64,000 nucleotides of DNA from Silurus meridionalis (Eukaryota; Chordata; Actinopteri; Siluriformes; Siluridae). Where the stretch lies: contig NC_060902.1 in assembly GCF_014805685.1 (NCBI RefSeq), positions 5,199,286-5,263,285 of the forward strand, read 5' to 3'. Positions within the stretch are counted from its first letter, which is position 1, and every line of letters begins with the position of its first letter. Shown piece by piece: positions 25,150-54,559 of the stretch. The notes under the pieces are model-generated. The model was given only the letters and a program-made list of their open reading frames with translations, searched no databases and had not been told where the DNA came from. Position numbers and translations under genes: made by a program.

Positions 25150-25955
25150 TGATTGCCTAAAACACCTGACTTTTACAGCCATATGTGCCTCTTCCTTAAA
25201 CTATTACCGCAAAATTGGCGGCACAAAATTATTTATAATGTCCTTAGATGCAGTAGCATCGTTGGGAGTGACGAGGATGGACAGGATAAAAATAAGTTTA
25301 TTAGAGGGTATGTTATTATGTAGGACGTTTTGAAGACAAGGTGAGAGAGAGAGATTGAGATGGTTTGGACATGTGTAGAGGAGGGACATGGGGTCTATCG
25401 GTAGGAGAATGCTGAAGATGGAGCCACCAGGAAGGAGGAAAAGAGGAAGGCCAAGGAGGAGGTTTATAGATGTGGTGAGGGAAGGCATGCAGGTAGTTGG
25501 TTTAAAAGAGGCAGATGTAGAGGACAGGGGGGAATGGAGACGGATGATCCGCTGTGGCAACCCTTAATGGGAGAAGACAAAAGAAGAAGAAGATGCAGTC
25601 GCATAAAATTTTCCGTTCACTTGAACTAGGAGACCCAACCCTGTTCCCTGTGACGATGACCCCCTGTCCACAAAACCTGCTCTATGCCACAATGGTTCAC
25701 TAATTTGCTGCTATAGAATGCTGACCTACAGTCTACTTTGGGATGAATTGGAACACTGACTGCACCGCAGGCCTCCTCACCTCATTTACATCAGTACTTG
25801 AATGAGCATAAATCTTCACAACCACACTCCAAAATCTAGAGGAACATCTTCCCAGGAGAGTTTGGGATTATTCTAACAGCAAATGGAAGTAAATGTGGAA
25901 TGGGATGTTGAAAAACCAAATAAAATAAACATTTTCTATATAGTGTATAATTGAA
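25150..25955 (-). mobile_element. Tc1-like non-autonomous relic (interrupted by a LINE)
   Basis: Outside the LINE, the sequence runs in reverse through a common fish repeat: AACACCTGACTTTTACAGCC at the left, then CTTGAACTAGGAGACCCAAC and CTCCAAAATCTAGAGGAACA at the right. The same blocks recur in this window near 820-1,510, 19,515-19,870, 31,616-31,984, 43,560-44,010 and 54,380-54,512. Confidence 0.6.
25260..25591 (+). mobile_element. 5'-truncated RTE-like LINE inserted in a Tc1-like relic
   Basis: The + strand reads RWFGHV, RRMLKMEPPGRRKRGRPRRR and FIDVVREGMQ, ending RRMIRCGNP then a stop and an AGAAGAAG tail. This is the C-terminal end of a non-LTR reverse transcriptase; RTE clade is my best guess. 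A 13-bp target-site duplication flanks it, GATGCAGTAGCAT at 25,247 and GATGCAGTCGCAT at 25,592 (12 of 13 match). Internal stops show it is dead. Confidence 0.8.
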
Positions 25956-25959
25956 TTTG

Positions 25960-27840
25960 AGATTTTATTCATTCTATGCTAAACTATAAAATATACCTAG
26001 GCTGTTAGCAAAGGCCCAAAAATAAATAAAAAAGTCAGAGATTGACAATGCTGCAAAATTCCTTATTCATGCCTTATTCATCATTCATGATGAATAACAG
26101 CATTTTTAAAATGTTGTCCCTAATAACCGCCTCAGCTGTAGGCCGGGTTTTCAAACCTGTTTCATAATGGATTTGATAAATCATAAATTGAGCAGTTAAT
26201 AGAAAAAATACAGCATGATCTGTTGCTAAAGGCATGCATTTAGATGTAATCAGAGACAGCCTTGGCCTTCAATAAAGAACTCTTTTCTGAAGAGGAGTTG
26301 AAAGCGTCTGTAACAGTCTGTACTCAGTTTACTGATGTATTTATCTGAAGGTCAGTAATGAACTAGAGAGAAGCTACTGTTGTTAAAGAAGCGAAATGAG
26401 GCTTTGAATAAAACATTTAGTCTTTGGACAGGGTTCTGCTTTAGGGAAGCTCATGAGCAGAAAAAAAAGCTTGTATTCTGTTTGGTTGTTTGCGTTTGCG
26501 TCATCTTGTGAGCAGGATGTACTGATATGCATGCAGATGTAGGTTTAATAGCAAGAGTTCAAATGTAAAAATCCCGTCTTTTCGATTGCCAGAAATGTCT
26601 TTCAGGTTGACGATTATCCATTTGTTGACTTAGAAGACAATACAATTTGAAAGACTTTTCAGACTCTTATTTACTTGTTTTAGAGGCTGGTTATATAATT
26701 AGACATGTTCGTATTGCATAAGGAGTTTACGACCTTCAATTGTTTGTTAGAAATGGCAAAAGCTGGCTGCTACTGACATCTAGTGGTCATTTTATATATA
26801 AAAATATTTAGGTATTGAAGGTTGTATGTTTGCACAGGCAGGAGCCTAAATCATTCTGATGGGTTTGGGTTTCATGTCATGCTTTTCAAATCAATTTTTT
26901 TACTGTTCAATTTGGTTTTACTCTCACTATAAAAGGTTAAATAGCTTGTAGACATAGATATTGCTCTTCTGTTTCTTGTACTGCATTTATTTATGCATTT
27001 TATTTGTTTGTTTGGTTAGTTGGTTGTCTGGTTTTTTTTTTGTTTTTTTGCAAGTAAGCAATAACTTGTGCAATAACTAATTTTGCACTGTTTAATGAAA
27101 GAAATAGCAGTATGATCTACTTCGCTGAGTCAGTTCTTTTGAAATTAAATGTTGTTAATGTTGTTGTTGTTTTTGTTGTTGAGCTCAGCAAGAAACACTG
27201 ATAACTATGTAATTCAACTCATTCTGGATACCTGAACACACATGGTCTATCTAATAAAATTGTTCTTGTTTTAATGCAATTCAATTGAATTGACGTTGAT
27301 TCAGAATCTTTCAACAAGTGAAACACAACAGACAACTGTTAACTGTAGTTGCCATACAGATAATATTCACATTCATTTACATCATTTTGAGAAAATATAC
27401 CTAGACTGATTGGTTTTCAGTCTTATTTCATGGCAGACTGCTCATCTAGGCCATGAATCTTGTTATTTTACTGCTAACATGAAGGAAGGCAATAAATTAG
27501 TATATGTAGATTTTCTCACGCTCACCTGATTAATGTCTAAATGGTGTTTAACAGCATCGTTTCACAGTCAGTTTGGGCTTTAATAAATGAGTTTAGAGTT
27601 TATATGGAAAAGCATAATGAAGATTGATGGTGACTGTAAATCTTGAATGAACAGTCTTGTTCTATCATTAGAAAAAAAAAATCACACAAGCAGCAGGAGA
27701 ACTGCACATAAGCACAGGCTTGAGTTAAAAATGCGTTCTGAAAGTAATTTCAGATCTATACTTTTAGTCTAATGCTAAGTTTGTGAATTTGTTTCCATCA
27801 CTATTGCAATTTATTTTCGTTTTTTAGTGAGTGCTCAAAT
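25960..27840. other. non-coding
   Basis: AT-rich. Apart from a CTCF-like motif at 26,775-26,789 and TTGTTG repeats near 27,160, no feature was recognised. Confidence 0.4.
26775..26789 (-). promoter_or_regulatory. CTCF-like motif
   Basis: GACATCTAGTGGTCA matches the reverse form of the CTCF core at 14 of 15 positions, in the same direction as the motif at 12,198. Confidence 0.5.
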
Positions 27841-27849
27841 GAAAAACCC

Positions 27850-28300
27850 AAATTAAATTGTTGTTGAAGAGGTTGTGGAAGACAGTTTCAAGTCACTGGT
27901 CATACACCACGACTAGTCTGAGCAAAGCAGCAAGAAACAAGGTAACTATACTGCATCAGCAGGGTTTCTCCCAGGCACAGATTTCAAAGAAGACTGGGGT
28001 TTCAAGTTGTGCTGTGCAAAGCTATTTGTCCCCCACAGAGCCCTGCTCTTCACATCAGTGAGTCTGTCTGGAATTACACGAAGAGACAGAAGGATCTGAG
28101 GCAACCTGTAACCATCGGTGGTTAGTTTTACAAGATGGTTGGGAAAACCGACCTGCTGAGATCCTTTAAAAACTGGAAGGTTGGTTATTTTTTGGTTTTG
28201 CCATGAGTTTTTCATCAGTGGAAGCAGCTGATGGAGAAATTGTGAAACAGCAGGTGGCAATGTGTGATCAGGATGAATTGCTAGGTGGTCATTCTGTTTT
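27850..28300 (+). mobile_element. internally deleted Tc1-like transposase relic
   Basis: The frame at 27,858-28,061 reads KAARNKVTILHQQGFSQAQI then SKKTGVSSCAVQ, the N-terminal paired-like DNA-binding domain of a Tc1-type transposase. Soon after comes sequence like the far C-terminal part (GATGGTTGGGAAAACCGACC to a CTGCTGAGATCCTTTAAAAA block). The catalytic middle is gone. Confidence 0.8.
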
Positions 28301-28439
28301 TCATTAAATAAATGGGATCAACCATAACCTGTTTCATATCTAACTGCTTACCCTGGTTTGAATATACACAGGCCTTTGTGTTCATTTGGTCTTATATCCA
28401 GAAGAAACAACAAATATGGCCATCCTCAACACTCGTGCA

Positions 28440-28645
28440 TAATTTTTGAAGACAGTGGTTAAAGCTCAGGTTTGATGATCAGAAGGACAGAAGGTTAAGC
28501 ACCAACATTGCCACTGTATCACTGTTGGGCCCTGCAGCAAGGCACATACCCCCTATGTTTCAAGGGTGCTGCATTAAGGTTATACCACCAATATAATAAT
28601 TTACTGTACAGTGTATGATACAAATAAATGCTTCTTCTTAAAGGC
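28440..28645 (+). repeat. SINE-like fragment
   Basis: Contains GTGGTTAAAGCTCAGGTTTG, GATCAGAAGGACAGAAGGTT and ACTGTTGGGCCCTGCAGCAA, matching the tRNA-type SINE at 3,035-3,185 in the opposite direction. Confidence 0.55.
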
Positions 28646-28649
28646 CAGA

Positions 28650-30640
28650 AAACAGAAACAGAACAGAACCTGTAATCAGGACCAAGAGGCATCTCTGTTT
28701 ATCAGTCATGCTGCCTGTTAGCTAGGAAACAGCGTCAACTTTAGGCTTAATTTATATTCAAGTGAACACTTTTTTGCCCTACTAACAACCCTAAAACATT
28801 GAATTTAATCTACTCAAAGTGGATAAATCTAATATAATAATAAAATAAAAACAGAACAAAACAAAACAAACAAACAAAAAAACACGCAAAAAAGCCGACC
28901 TGTGATTTTCCCAATTCCATAATGGCAAAAGAATTTGTAAGGCATGTCTCGGTTTAACTGCTTTGTATAAAAAAAACAACTATGCTCGAACATGCAATGA
29001 GATGTATATCTATAATGTCATAACAAATGGCAGATATGAGGTAAAAGTCGGGTCAGAAACCCAGCGTGCATATCCTGCATGACATTTTGTGTTTCAGACA
29101 TTGGGGAATGTTTGATAAATGGACTGAAAACACAAGTGTGGCCAAAAAAATAAAAATAAATAAAAAGAGAAGTTGCAAAATGACAGAAGTCATGGCTTTA
29201 GAGTTCATTCTGCACTCCAAAACAGCTACATTGTAAAGGAGAGAATGAGAGTACTAGTTTAAAACTGTAATTGTTATACAGTATATCTTATCATTTGTTA
29301 TTCCTATTAAAGCTAAAAGAATGCACAAACATTGTTTCATCAAAACTGATTTTGTAAAGTGAAATATAATCCATAAATAGCTTAGAGACAATAATGATGC
29401 ACATTCGCTTTTCTCAAGAGGTCACTGGTTGAAACTGTGAATAAATAAAATACAACAAACAAGATTTTTTAATATTCAATTATTGATGGACCCCATGTAA
29501 AAATGAACACCAGATGAAAATAGACAACACGGAGCTACAGTCTGTTTTAGAATAGTTATAACACAAACATTTGTTCAATAACACACAGTGGGTGAATTAT
29601 TAACTTATAATCATGACATATACATCATAGAAATAAAATAAACCATAGCATGATGCATCTTTAGCTCAGCACTAACAAGTACAACCAACAACTTGAGTAC
29701 ATTTATTTTTAAATATAAAGTCTTTAGATTATACCTGTTATGGTTAGCACATATAAAAATCCATTGGAAAATAAAATGCACAAATCTGATTGATAAAGCT
29801 TTTTTTAATAAAATGCACCAGTTTCTATAGTCTGTCGCGTATTGGCTGAAGCCATGCAAATTGTTTTGCTTTCTAATCTTTCAAATCTCAGGCCCGGATT
29901 GGACGCCGCTTTCTTATTAGCCTGTCAAGATTAGAAGAAAGAAAATCCCCTTTACTGTGGTCCAGTCAACCTGGGAGCCATTTTCCTGAGTAGTGACAAA
30001 ACTCAGATTGGCTTTAAAAAAAAAAAACATTTTGTCCATTGTACTTCATGCTCATTTTTCCCAGATGCTTCCATACTTTGATGTTCTTTCCATGCAAATG
30101 TGTGGGCCAAAGAGGAACAAGGAGCCTCTCATGAAAAGCATTACTTTAACAATAAAAGTATAATGTTGCTTGCAGTGAATGAAGGCTATTAGAGATAAAA
30201 CAGGATCTAACTGTTACCCCAACTGTATTAGCATTTCAGTTACACAGCTTCTTATGACTTTTATTTCTGTTCAGTGTATCCACAAGCAATAGAGTGGAAA
30301 ATTAAAATAAAAACATCCTGGTGTGCTTAAGAGGTATGAGGAGCGTCCTCCAGAGTTCATAAAGAAATAAGTTCATTAAACACTGATATATCGATCTAGC
30401 CAACATTAAATCTACATAAAGCGGGTTTGTTTTAAGCAGCCTGGACGTTTGGTAATTAGTTCCAGAATAAGCCTATTAGCAAAGCCACTGTTCCTTAGGA
30501 ACCATAGCTGTGGTCTTTTTTTAAAAGCTTCACAAGTTTTGCTAGGAAGTGACTAAATAAAAAATGACTTTTTTTTCTAGATTTATAGATTTCTTGTTAA
30601 TTTGAACTGAATTCATAATTTACTTTTTTTATTATTATTA
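28650..30640. other. non-coding, nothing assignable
   Basis: AT-rich with chance open frames only. 29,880-30,000 and 30,400-30,500 are more complex but carry no recognisable motif set. Confidence 0.4.
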
Positions 30641-30644
30641 TTAT

Positions 30645-30820
30645 AGTCAGGTATTAGGGTGGGTTAGGGTGGGTACAGAACCCACCCTCAGAACACTGGG
30701 CGTGAAGCAGTCGATTGACTGGATGGGATGCCACACTTTAGTGTAATTTAGAGTCACCAATCCACCTTTTTGCAGGTTTTGGGGAAAAGGAAGAAAACCA
30801 GAGAACCCAGGAAACAAAAG
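30645..30820 (-). repeat. dispersed fish repeat fragment (SINE-like)
   Basis: Contains ACTGGGCGTGAAGCAG, GGATGGGATGCCACAC, AATTTAGAGTCACCAATCCA and a GAGAACCCAGGAAAC block, a common fish interspersed repeat in reverse. The family name is not certain. Confidence 0.45.
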
Positions 30821-31045
30821 AATATTTTCAAAAACTTGACACAGACAGTAAACCCGATCTTTGTAAATAACCGGAAAACATGGAGCTGTGTGGCAGCAAC
30901 CAGCCCTGTAATTAGTGAATCACACACTTCTGAATTTAATTACAACTGAATACCGTTCTGAAAAGAAATTCTGCTCTAATTGTGTGCTGCAAGAAGTCTC
31001 AGTGATTCTCATGACAATCAACATGGTCCAACATATACTCTAGTG

Positions 31046-31372
31046 CAGGGGTCCCCAACCACCGGCCCAACCACTGGGCCGTGGATCATCAGGTACTAGT
31101 CTCGATAGCAAGAATAAAAAACTTTTTAATTTGTATTTTATTTGCATTTTATAGACTTTTTGATTTTTGAAAAAGGACCACTTCTGGCAATGCCAATTTC
31201 TCGCAAATTGTTTTAGTCCCAGTTATTTTCTGTGTAATAATTAAATTAACAAGGAAATCATATAATGTGTATAATAATAATAATTGCATAATATGTGATA
31301 ATATGCACACGATTGCCGGTGGTTTATTGGAAAATGCTTTTGCGTGGTGAAAAAAAAGGTTGGGGACCACTG
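31046..31372. mobile_element. hAT MITE, 327 bp, near-perfect 8-bp target duplication
   Basis: Inverted ends CAGGGGTCCCCAACC and GGTTGGGGACCACTG (14 of 15 complementary). Flanks CTCTAGTG (31,038-31,045) and CTCTAGTA (31,373-31,380) match at 7 of 8. The interior is AT-rich with no transposase. It lies 1.2 kb beyond the semaphorin stop codon. Confidence 0.9.
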
Positions 31373-31615
31373 CTCTAGTAGAGGCAAAACACTGAGTGGA
31401 GTTTTCAGTGAGTGGAGCTTTCACTACCAAATAATGCAAATCAAACTATTCTATAAAAACAATAAAAAAAAATCTGTAGCTGTGTTCTATTTGTTATTGC
31501 ATGATAGACAATCAATTTGTCCATTGATGTCTCCTCGGTTTTACTTTGTACTGTATCTATTGGCTATTTATATTATCCTTACAAAATTAATTAGGTAATA
31601 ATCTACATCACAATA

Positions 31616-31984
31616 CACTATATGGACAAAAGTTTGTGGACACCTGACCATAGAATTCAGCCACAAGGGTGTAAGTAAAGTCAGGTTATAAAGTAGGATG
31701 AGGAATCCTAGGGTGCAGTCAGCATTCCAATTCATCCCAAAGGTGAGCTTTATAATAGGCCACTCAAGATCTTCTACTCCAACCCATGTTAAGAATATTC
31801 CTAATGTCATGCACTGGCATGGCACTGTAATGCTGGAACAGGTTTGAGTCACCTAGTTCAAATGAATGGTAGATTTAATGCTACAGCATCCTAAGATATC
31901 AGTTACAATGTGTTGTAACAGTGTGAGGAAGAACCACATATTGCTGAAAAAAACAGTTGTCCTGATATTTTTGTCCAAATAGTG
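31616..31984 (+). mobile_element. Tc1/mariner-type MITE, 369 bp
   Basis: Begins CACTATATGGACAAAAGTTT (after TA) and ends ATATTTTTGTCCAAATAGTG; the ends are inverted repeats. The internal GTTCATCCCAAAGG-like and AATGCTGGAACAGGTTTG blocks recur at 19,515 and 43,560. Confidence 0.75.
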
Positions 31985-32538
31985 AATATGTGAGATTTTT
32001 TTTTTTTTAGCTGGAAAACCCTGACTGGTGTCTCAGTGTCAGGAGTGTAAGCCCCAAAAGCTGTGTGATTTTTCTTACACATTGAATGTCAGGCTTTGTT
32101 GTAGGATAAGTCTGTAGCATTCACAAACATACATATATAATAGAAAAGATTATAATGAAAGGGTTTTACCAATATTTGGGTTAAATTTGACTTTGTTTTT
32201 TTCCTTGACCCTCTTCACGTTTATGCTCACTCATAATGTCTTCTTTCATCTAATCTTTTAAAGGTATTTTTTCCTAAACATTTTCCTCTCGTTCTTAATA
32301 ATTTCCCCATATAACCATGTATAATGCTACTGTCAGATGCCAGAAGATCAGGATTCCTGATTTAAAAGAATGTTGTTCAAGACACATATGTCTTTGGGTT
32401 GGCTGGGGGGTGTAATCTGGCTTCCTTTAGTAATCAACAGCAACAATGCTAATGTGGCTAATTCTAGTATGGAATGCTTTTCCTCCAAGACAAACCCAAA
32501 TGTCTTTTAGTTTTTCTCGAATGTCTGTTCCTCAGGTT
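31985..32538 (-). other. presumed 3' UTR / downstream flank of the semaphorin gene
   Basis: About 550 bp after the stop, AT-rich, with no coding signal. I found no AATAAA on the minus strand here. The nearest relative is an ATTAAA near 31,871-31,876, inside a MITE, so the polyadenylation site is unresolved. Confidence 0.4.
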
Positions 32539-49917
<17,379 letters not shown>

Positions 49918-49919
49918 CT

Positions 49920-52900
49920 GAGGAATTAAATGAGAAGAAAACTGTATGAAAAGTGAACAACTTCATTTAACAATACATATGTGCACAATGGTTACCACTA
50001 TTTTTTTTTTATTTCCCAGTAATGCCTTAAGGTTGTTATTAAAAACCAAAATCATAGTTCTGTCAAGTTAACTAGAATTTCTGGTATCATTTATATGTGT
50101 GTTACTAAGCTCTGTTTGCTTAGTTTACATGCATCCCATGTTCAATATTTTATACAAAGCTCAAAATGACAAAAGAAATAGAAAATAAAGTTCATTTGAT
50201 CTTGTGGAGCTTTGTTAGAAAAACTCTACAGAGATAAGGGTGGTGGACAAATCACTGGCTACTCAAGCAGATTGTGTGTCCAGGGTATCAGTATTTCATG
50301 TGTAAGCAGACAAGTTCAGGAAGCTGCTGATGTAGCAGTCACCAGCTTTTTTCCTTACTCTGCCAACAACCAAAGAATGAAAAAGCCTACTACTCCCTGC
50401 TGACTTTCACAAAACATAATATTTTCTTTAATATGTTTGTTTTAATGTAACATGCTCCATGGATCATATATTTCTGTGGTACAAAGCAAATCTGCATTAC
50501 ACACAAACCAAAGATAGAGTTTGGCCATTGATAGAAAATATTCTACTTGACAAAATAATTAGCATCCACAATAAACTGGACAATGTTTTCAGAATCAGGA
50601 TTACAAAGTTATGTGGAAAAATCTGCACAAAGTATAGCATAGTGGGGTTTTCAGTACTCACTTATTTTACACAGTCTGCATTATTACATATAATTTACTT
50701 GTCATTTTTGGGAGCGAAATTAAATTAGTTGTCACTCTTTAGCACAGTTAAGTTAATCATAATGCTCTAGCAACCAAAACATTTAGCTCAGCAAGCACAG
50801 TGGAGACTTTTACATTCTTGGTAAAATATAATACAGGTAGTCGTCGATCTACGCCCACGATTTGGTCTTAAGTAGAGTAGGCTATATGTACAGTACTGTG
50901 AAATGATGTTATAAAAATCTTTAAGTAGTATTTTATCACAATTTTCTTTCATTATTGTTATACTGTATATATCATTTTCTTTGTTCATTTTATGCCATTT
51001 GTATCATCTCTACACCATTTTGTTTCTTACTGTCGTACGCCTCGGCTAGCGATTGTGGTCGTAAAGTCGAATGGTCATAAGTTGCATAGGTCGTAAGTCA
51101 AAGACTGCCTGTAACTATTTTGCACTAGAATCTAAACATGTAAACAAATGTCTATTCAACGCAACCTTGTATTGAAAACCTAATTACTTTGAATAAATAT
51201 TTTTCAAATTGTTGGCTCACAGTATTTACACTTAAGTTATGTATTTTTTAGTGCACAGATATAAGTTTACAGAAACAATGCAGATCATTGGTGCATTTTG
51301 GTTCCTTGTCAATCAAATGTCTGACTCTTAGGGTCAATGAAAGGGTATCATTAATTTGAAAGGCACCTAAAATAAATATGTCAATCATATGTCCTAACGC
51401 TACCTTTTAGGACCACTTTCACAAATTAGGCCTTCCGATCCCCATGTGGAAAAATGTGCGTGTTGTCCCAGCTGGGAACTGTGGAAGCTGTTATTCAGAC
51501 TGGTGCAGGTTATGCAAACAGAACACACACATGCACACTCTGCCTTATAGCTTAAGCATGGCTCGCTGTGTCCTCTCTCCCCACAGGGAGATGAAGTTTA
51601 ACAAGGCAGAAAATGACCCTGGCCAATCAGTGCCAATTAACCCTGCACACCATCGGCTGACATGTGCACCATGTCCAACAGACAGCCGGAGAGCACAGTG
51701 GGAGATGTCTGTGCTTACACACTGACATGGTGTTTTTTTTTCTGAATGCTTTAAGCATATCTCAGTGTGATTTGGTAACAAATTCTGCAGGTGTTAGTAG
51801 TTTACATTGAACAATACAAATTGTGTCAAATGTGCATGTAAAAGTATATTTGATGGAACATCAGTGCTACAAATTACAAGTGCAGGGAAACTGTACTTAA
51901 ATGTAAATTCATATTCCGGCTAATTGCCATTTGTCTCTTTTAAGGCACTTACTAGCTACCTAGCTGTCCATAATATTACATCACATTACATTATGTTAAC
52001 AACTAAATTTTAACATAGTGAGTTAAGTTTCTGAGCAGGTACGAATAGGGGGTTGGGCAGACACACTTAGGCTTCCACTAACCTGGTGGTCTAGCTAATA
52101 AATTTGCCATATACTTTTTCTAATGTCTAACGTTATTTCTTCAATCTTTGCTGTCTCACACTTTGACAAACTACAGTTTTTGTCAGTTTAAACTGGCAAA
52201 GTTAACTTAACAGATTAAACAATAAAAAAATCTTAAGCTTAAGAAATGTTTCATACATCATTTTCTTTTCAACATTATTCTTTCCACTGAGACAGTGATT
52301 GTCACTTTGATTAATTCCATTCCTAATAAAAGTCTAATTCAGCAGTCTACTTTATCCCTAGACTGTTTTTTTTCCCCTTTCACTTGTTGGAAATAAGACC
52401 GCTCTTCACATCTCAAGGCCTTTGAAAACAGCACGACTTGTCTCCACGGCTTGCTACTTGCTGATGGAGATTAATTGGCTGAGGGAGAAGTGCAGAGTGC
52501 CAGTGATGAAGTATCCTCTTCAGGGGCAACTAAGGGCTTCATGACAGACATTTAAATTCCAGCTGCATACGGAGACAGAATTCCCAAGACATCTAAAGGA
52601 ATCACATAACTATATAGTAGACTGTTTAATTGGAAATTTTAGTACTATGTTAGGAGACATGAACTGTATAACAACATCAACCATTTCAAGTAATTAATTT
52701 AAAACTATTTAAACATTTTTAAACATATTTTACCATTAAATATCTATGCTTTAAAAAATACAAATTAAAAGGAAATAAAAGTACATTTTAGTTCAGGTTT
52801 ATTTTTTTTAGTAAATCATCACAAAATAGTAGCCAGCAATGTTAAAGTGCACAGAAATAACCATGACATCACAGTACCAAACTGTTTAACACATTTGGAG

Positions 52901-53085
52901 CAACACACTGATTTAAACACAGTATTGTTCTTCAGTGTGGTCTTTTATTTACTGAGTAGAATGACTCTTTAAAGGAATAGTTCTTAATAGCACTTATTCA
53001 TATATTACAACAAATTTTTAGTAAATAAAAAAAGGCAATGTATTTAACACCTGTGAGATTCGTTTCCACCTTGCCTACAGCATTG
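49920..53085. other. probable first semaphorin intron, proximal part
   Basis: Apart from the 278-bp MITE, mostly AT-rich. 51,420-51,730 and 52,375-52,620 are more GC-balanced and complex, and may hold conserved elements. No signal-peptide exon ending in a lone G before GT was found. Confidence 0.4.
50834..51111. mobile_element. pogo/Tigger-like MITE, 278 bp
   Basis: TA-flanked, with ends CAGGTAGTCGTCGATCTACG and CGTAAGTCAAAGACTGCCTG that are imperfect inverted repeats. The interior is AT-rich without a transposase. Superfamily is inferred from the TA duplication and end sequence. Confidence 0.65.
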
Positions 53086-53089
53086 CTTC

Positions 53090-54086
53090 ATCAAGGTTTT
53101 AAGAGATCTTTAACCTTCAATGTTTACTATGAACCCAACAGAGACCCTGTGTTCTTCTAACACGCTACAATCCGTCACGCTCCCTGAGATCTCAAAACTC
53201 TGGGCTTCTAGTAGTTCCTAGAATAGCAAAGTCCACTAAAGGTGGTAGAGCATTTTCACATTTAGCTCCTAAACTCTGGAATAGTCTTCCTGACAGTGTT
53301 CGGGGCTCAGACACACTCACCCAGTTTAAGTGCAGATTAAAAACTTATCTTTTTAGCAAAGCCTACACATAACACACATCGCATCATAACCTTGTGCTCC
53401 AGAACATCTGATCACATGCACATTATCAACTTGTGCTGTTAATATCATGAAGAGCAGCTATGCTAATTCCTCTCCACTGCTTCTCTTTCTCTCCCTTATC
53501 CCGAGGCTTCCTGAGGTTTGGCCAGCTCCAGTCACGTCCCTCCTCATGAAGATTATGGACTTTAAAGAAGTAGATGCCAAACTCGCAAACATCCTGAACC
53601 ATCTAGAGACGTACCAGTGCCAATTGGATCCCACTACATGTGTGGAGTTTGACATTGGACTTCCTGAAGTGTTTAAAGGCTCTGGCATGGAGAAGCAGTT
53701 GCTGGATCTGTGATGATCACAAATGTTGAGCTCAGTAGCTCCTAATTTTATACCAAAGACTGTTGAAAGAACATTTACTTATAATCTTATACTCCAGTGC
53801 TCATGTTAGTTCTCACTCTCCAGTGTTCTGTATTGTTGAAAGATTTATGATCAAACTCTTGATGTCACCCAAATGAGGATGGGTTCCCCTTTTGAGTCTG
53901 GTTCCTCTCAAGGTTTCTTCCTCATTACATCTAAGGGAGTTTTTCCTTGCCACAGTCGCCATGGCTTGCTCATCAGGGATAAATACACACCATTCACCTT
54001 GACTGTTGATTTCTGTAAAGCTGCTTTGAGACAATGTCTGTTGTGAAAAGCGCTATACAAATAAACTTGACTTGACTTGACTTGAG
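53090..54086 (+). mobile_element. L2-like LINE 3' end with (TTGAC)n tail
   Basis: Near 53,270 the + strand encodes LWNSLPDSVRGSDTLTQFKC then RLKTYLFSKAY and a stop, the end of a non-LTR ORF2. A 3' UTR follows with GGTTCCTCTCAAGGTTTCTT, GGAGTTTTTCCTTGCCACAG and GCGCTATACAAATAAACTTG, ending in TTGACTTGACTTGA. The 88-aa frame at 53,447-53,713 lies in this 3' region and is not recognised as a gene. Confidence 0.8.
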
Positions 54087-54139
54087 ACCCTGGGTTTTAC
54101 TATGTGATTTTTGCAGGACTCCACATTGCAGATTTAATA

Positions 54140-54140
54140 G

Positions 54141-54187
<47 letters not shown>

Positions 54188-54188
54188 A
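54140..54188. repeat. (AAAT)n microsatellite
   Basis: About 12 copies of a TAAA-type tetramer just beyond the LINE tail. Confidence 0.95.
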
Positions 54189-54349
54189 GTATAGCTTTAA
54201 CACAGTTACTCTTCAGGCATTTTTTATTTTTACCATAAATTTTATTTGATTAATTGCAAACCTTTGACTGTGTTAACTTATTTATTATGAACATTGTATA
54301 TGCTGTTTGATTTCTTACTTTTAATACAAACTTCTTATGCGCGTGTGGC

Positions 54350-54515
54350 TAAATGGGCAAATCCCTACAGCTACAGTATGTTCCAAAAATCTAGTGGAAG
54401 ATTTCCCAGAAGAATGGAAGTTATTCTAACAGCAAAATATAGATATAGATTCTCTGCAGTGCAAATGAGAGGTTATAGTGAGGTGTCTACAAATGTTGGT
54501 CACACAGTGTATGCT
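54350..54515 (-). mobile_element. Tc1-type MITE fragment
   Basis: Contains CCAAAAATCTAGTGGAAGAT, AGAAGAATGGAAGTTATTCT and an end GTGTCTACAAATGTTGGTCA followed by CACAGTGTA, matching the reversed family at 25.8 kb and 1.4 kb. The 88-aa frame across it is chance. Confidence 0.5.
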
Positions 54516-54559
54516 ATTATAGATTTAAGACATCATGCACTTAATGGGGTCACGCTGTA

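Noticed and set aside
53447..53713. 88-aa + frame MKSSYANSSPLLLFLSLIPR
   Set aside because: It looks signal-peptide-like but lies in the 3' part of an L2-like LINE; no independent gene evidence.
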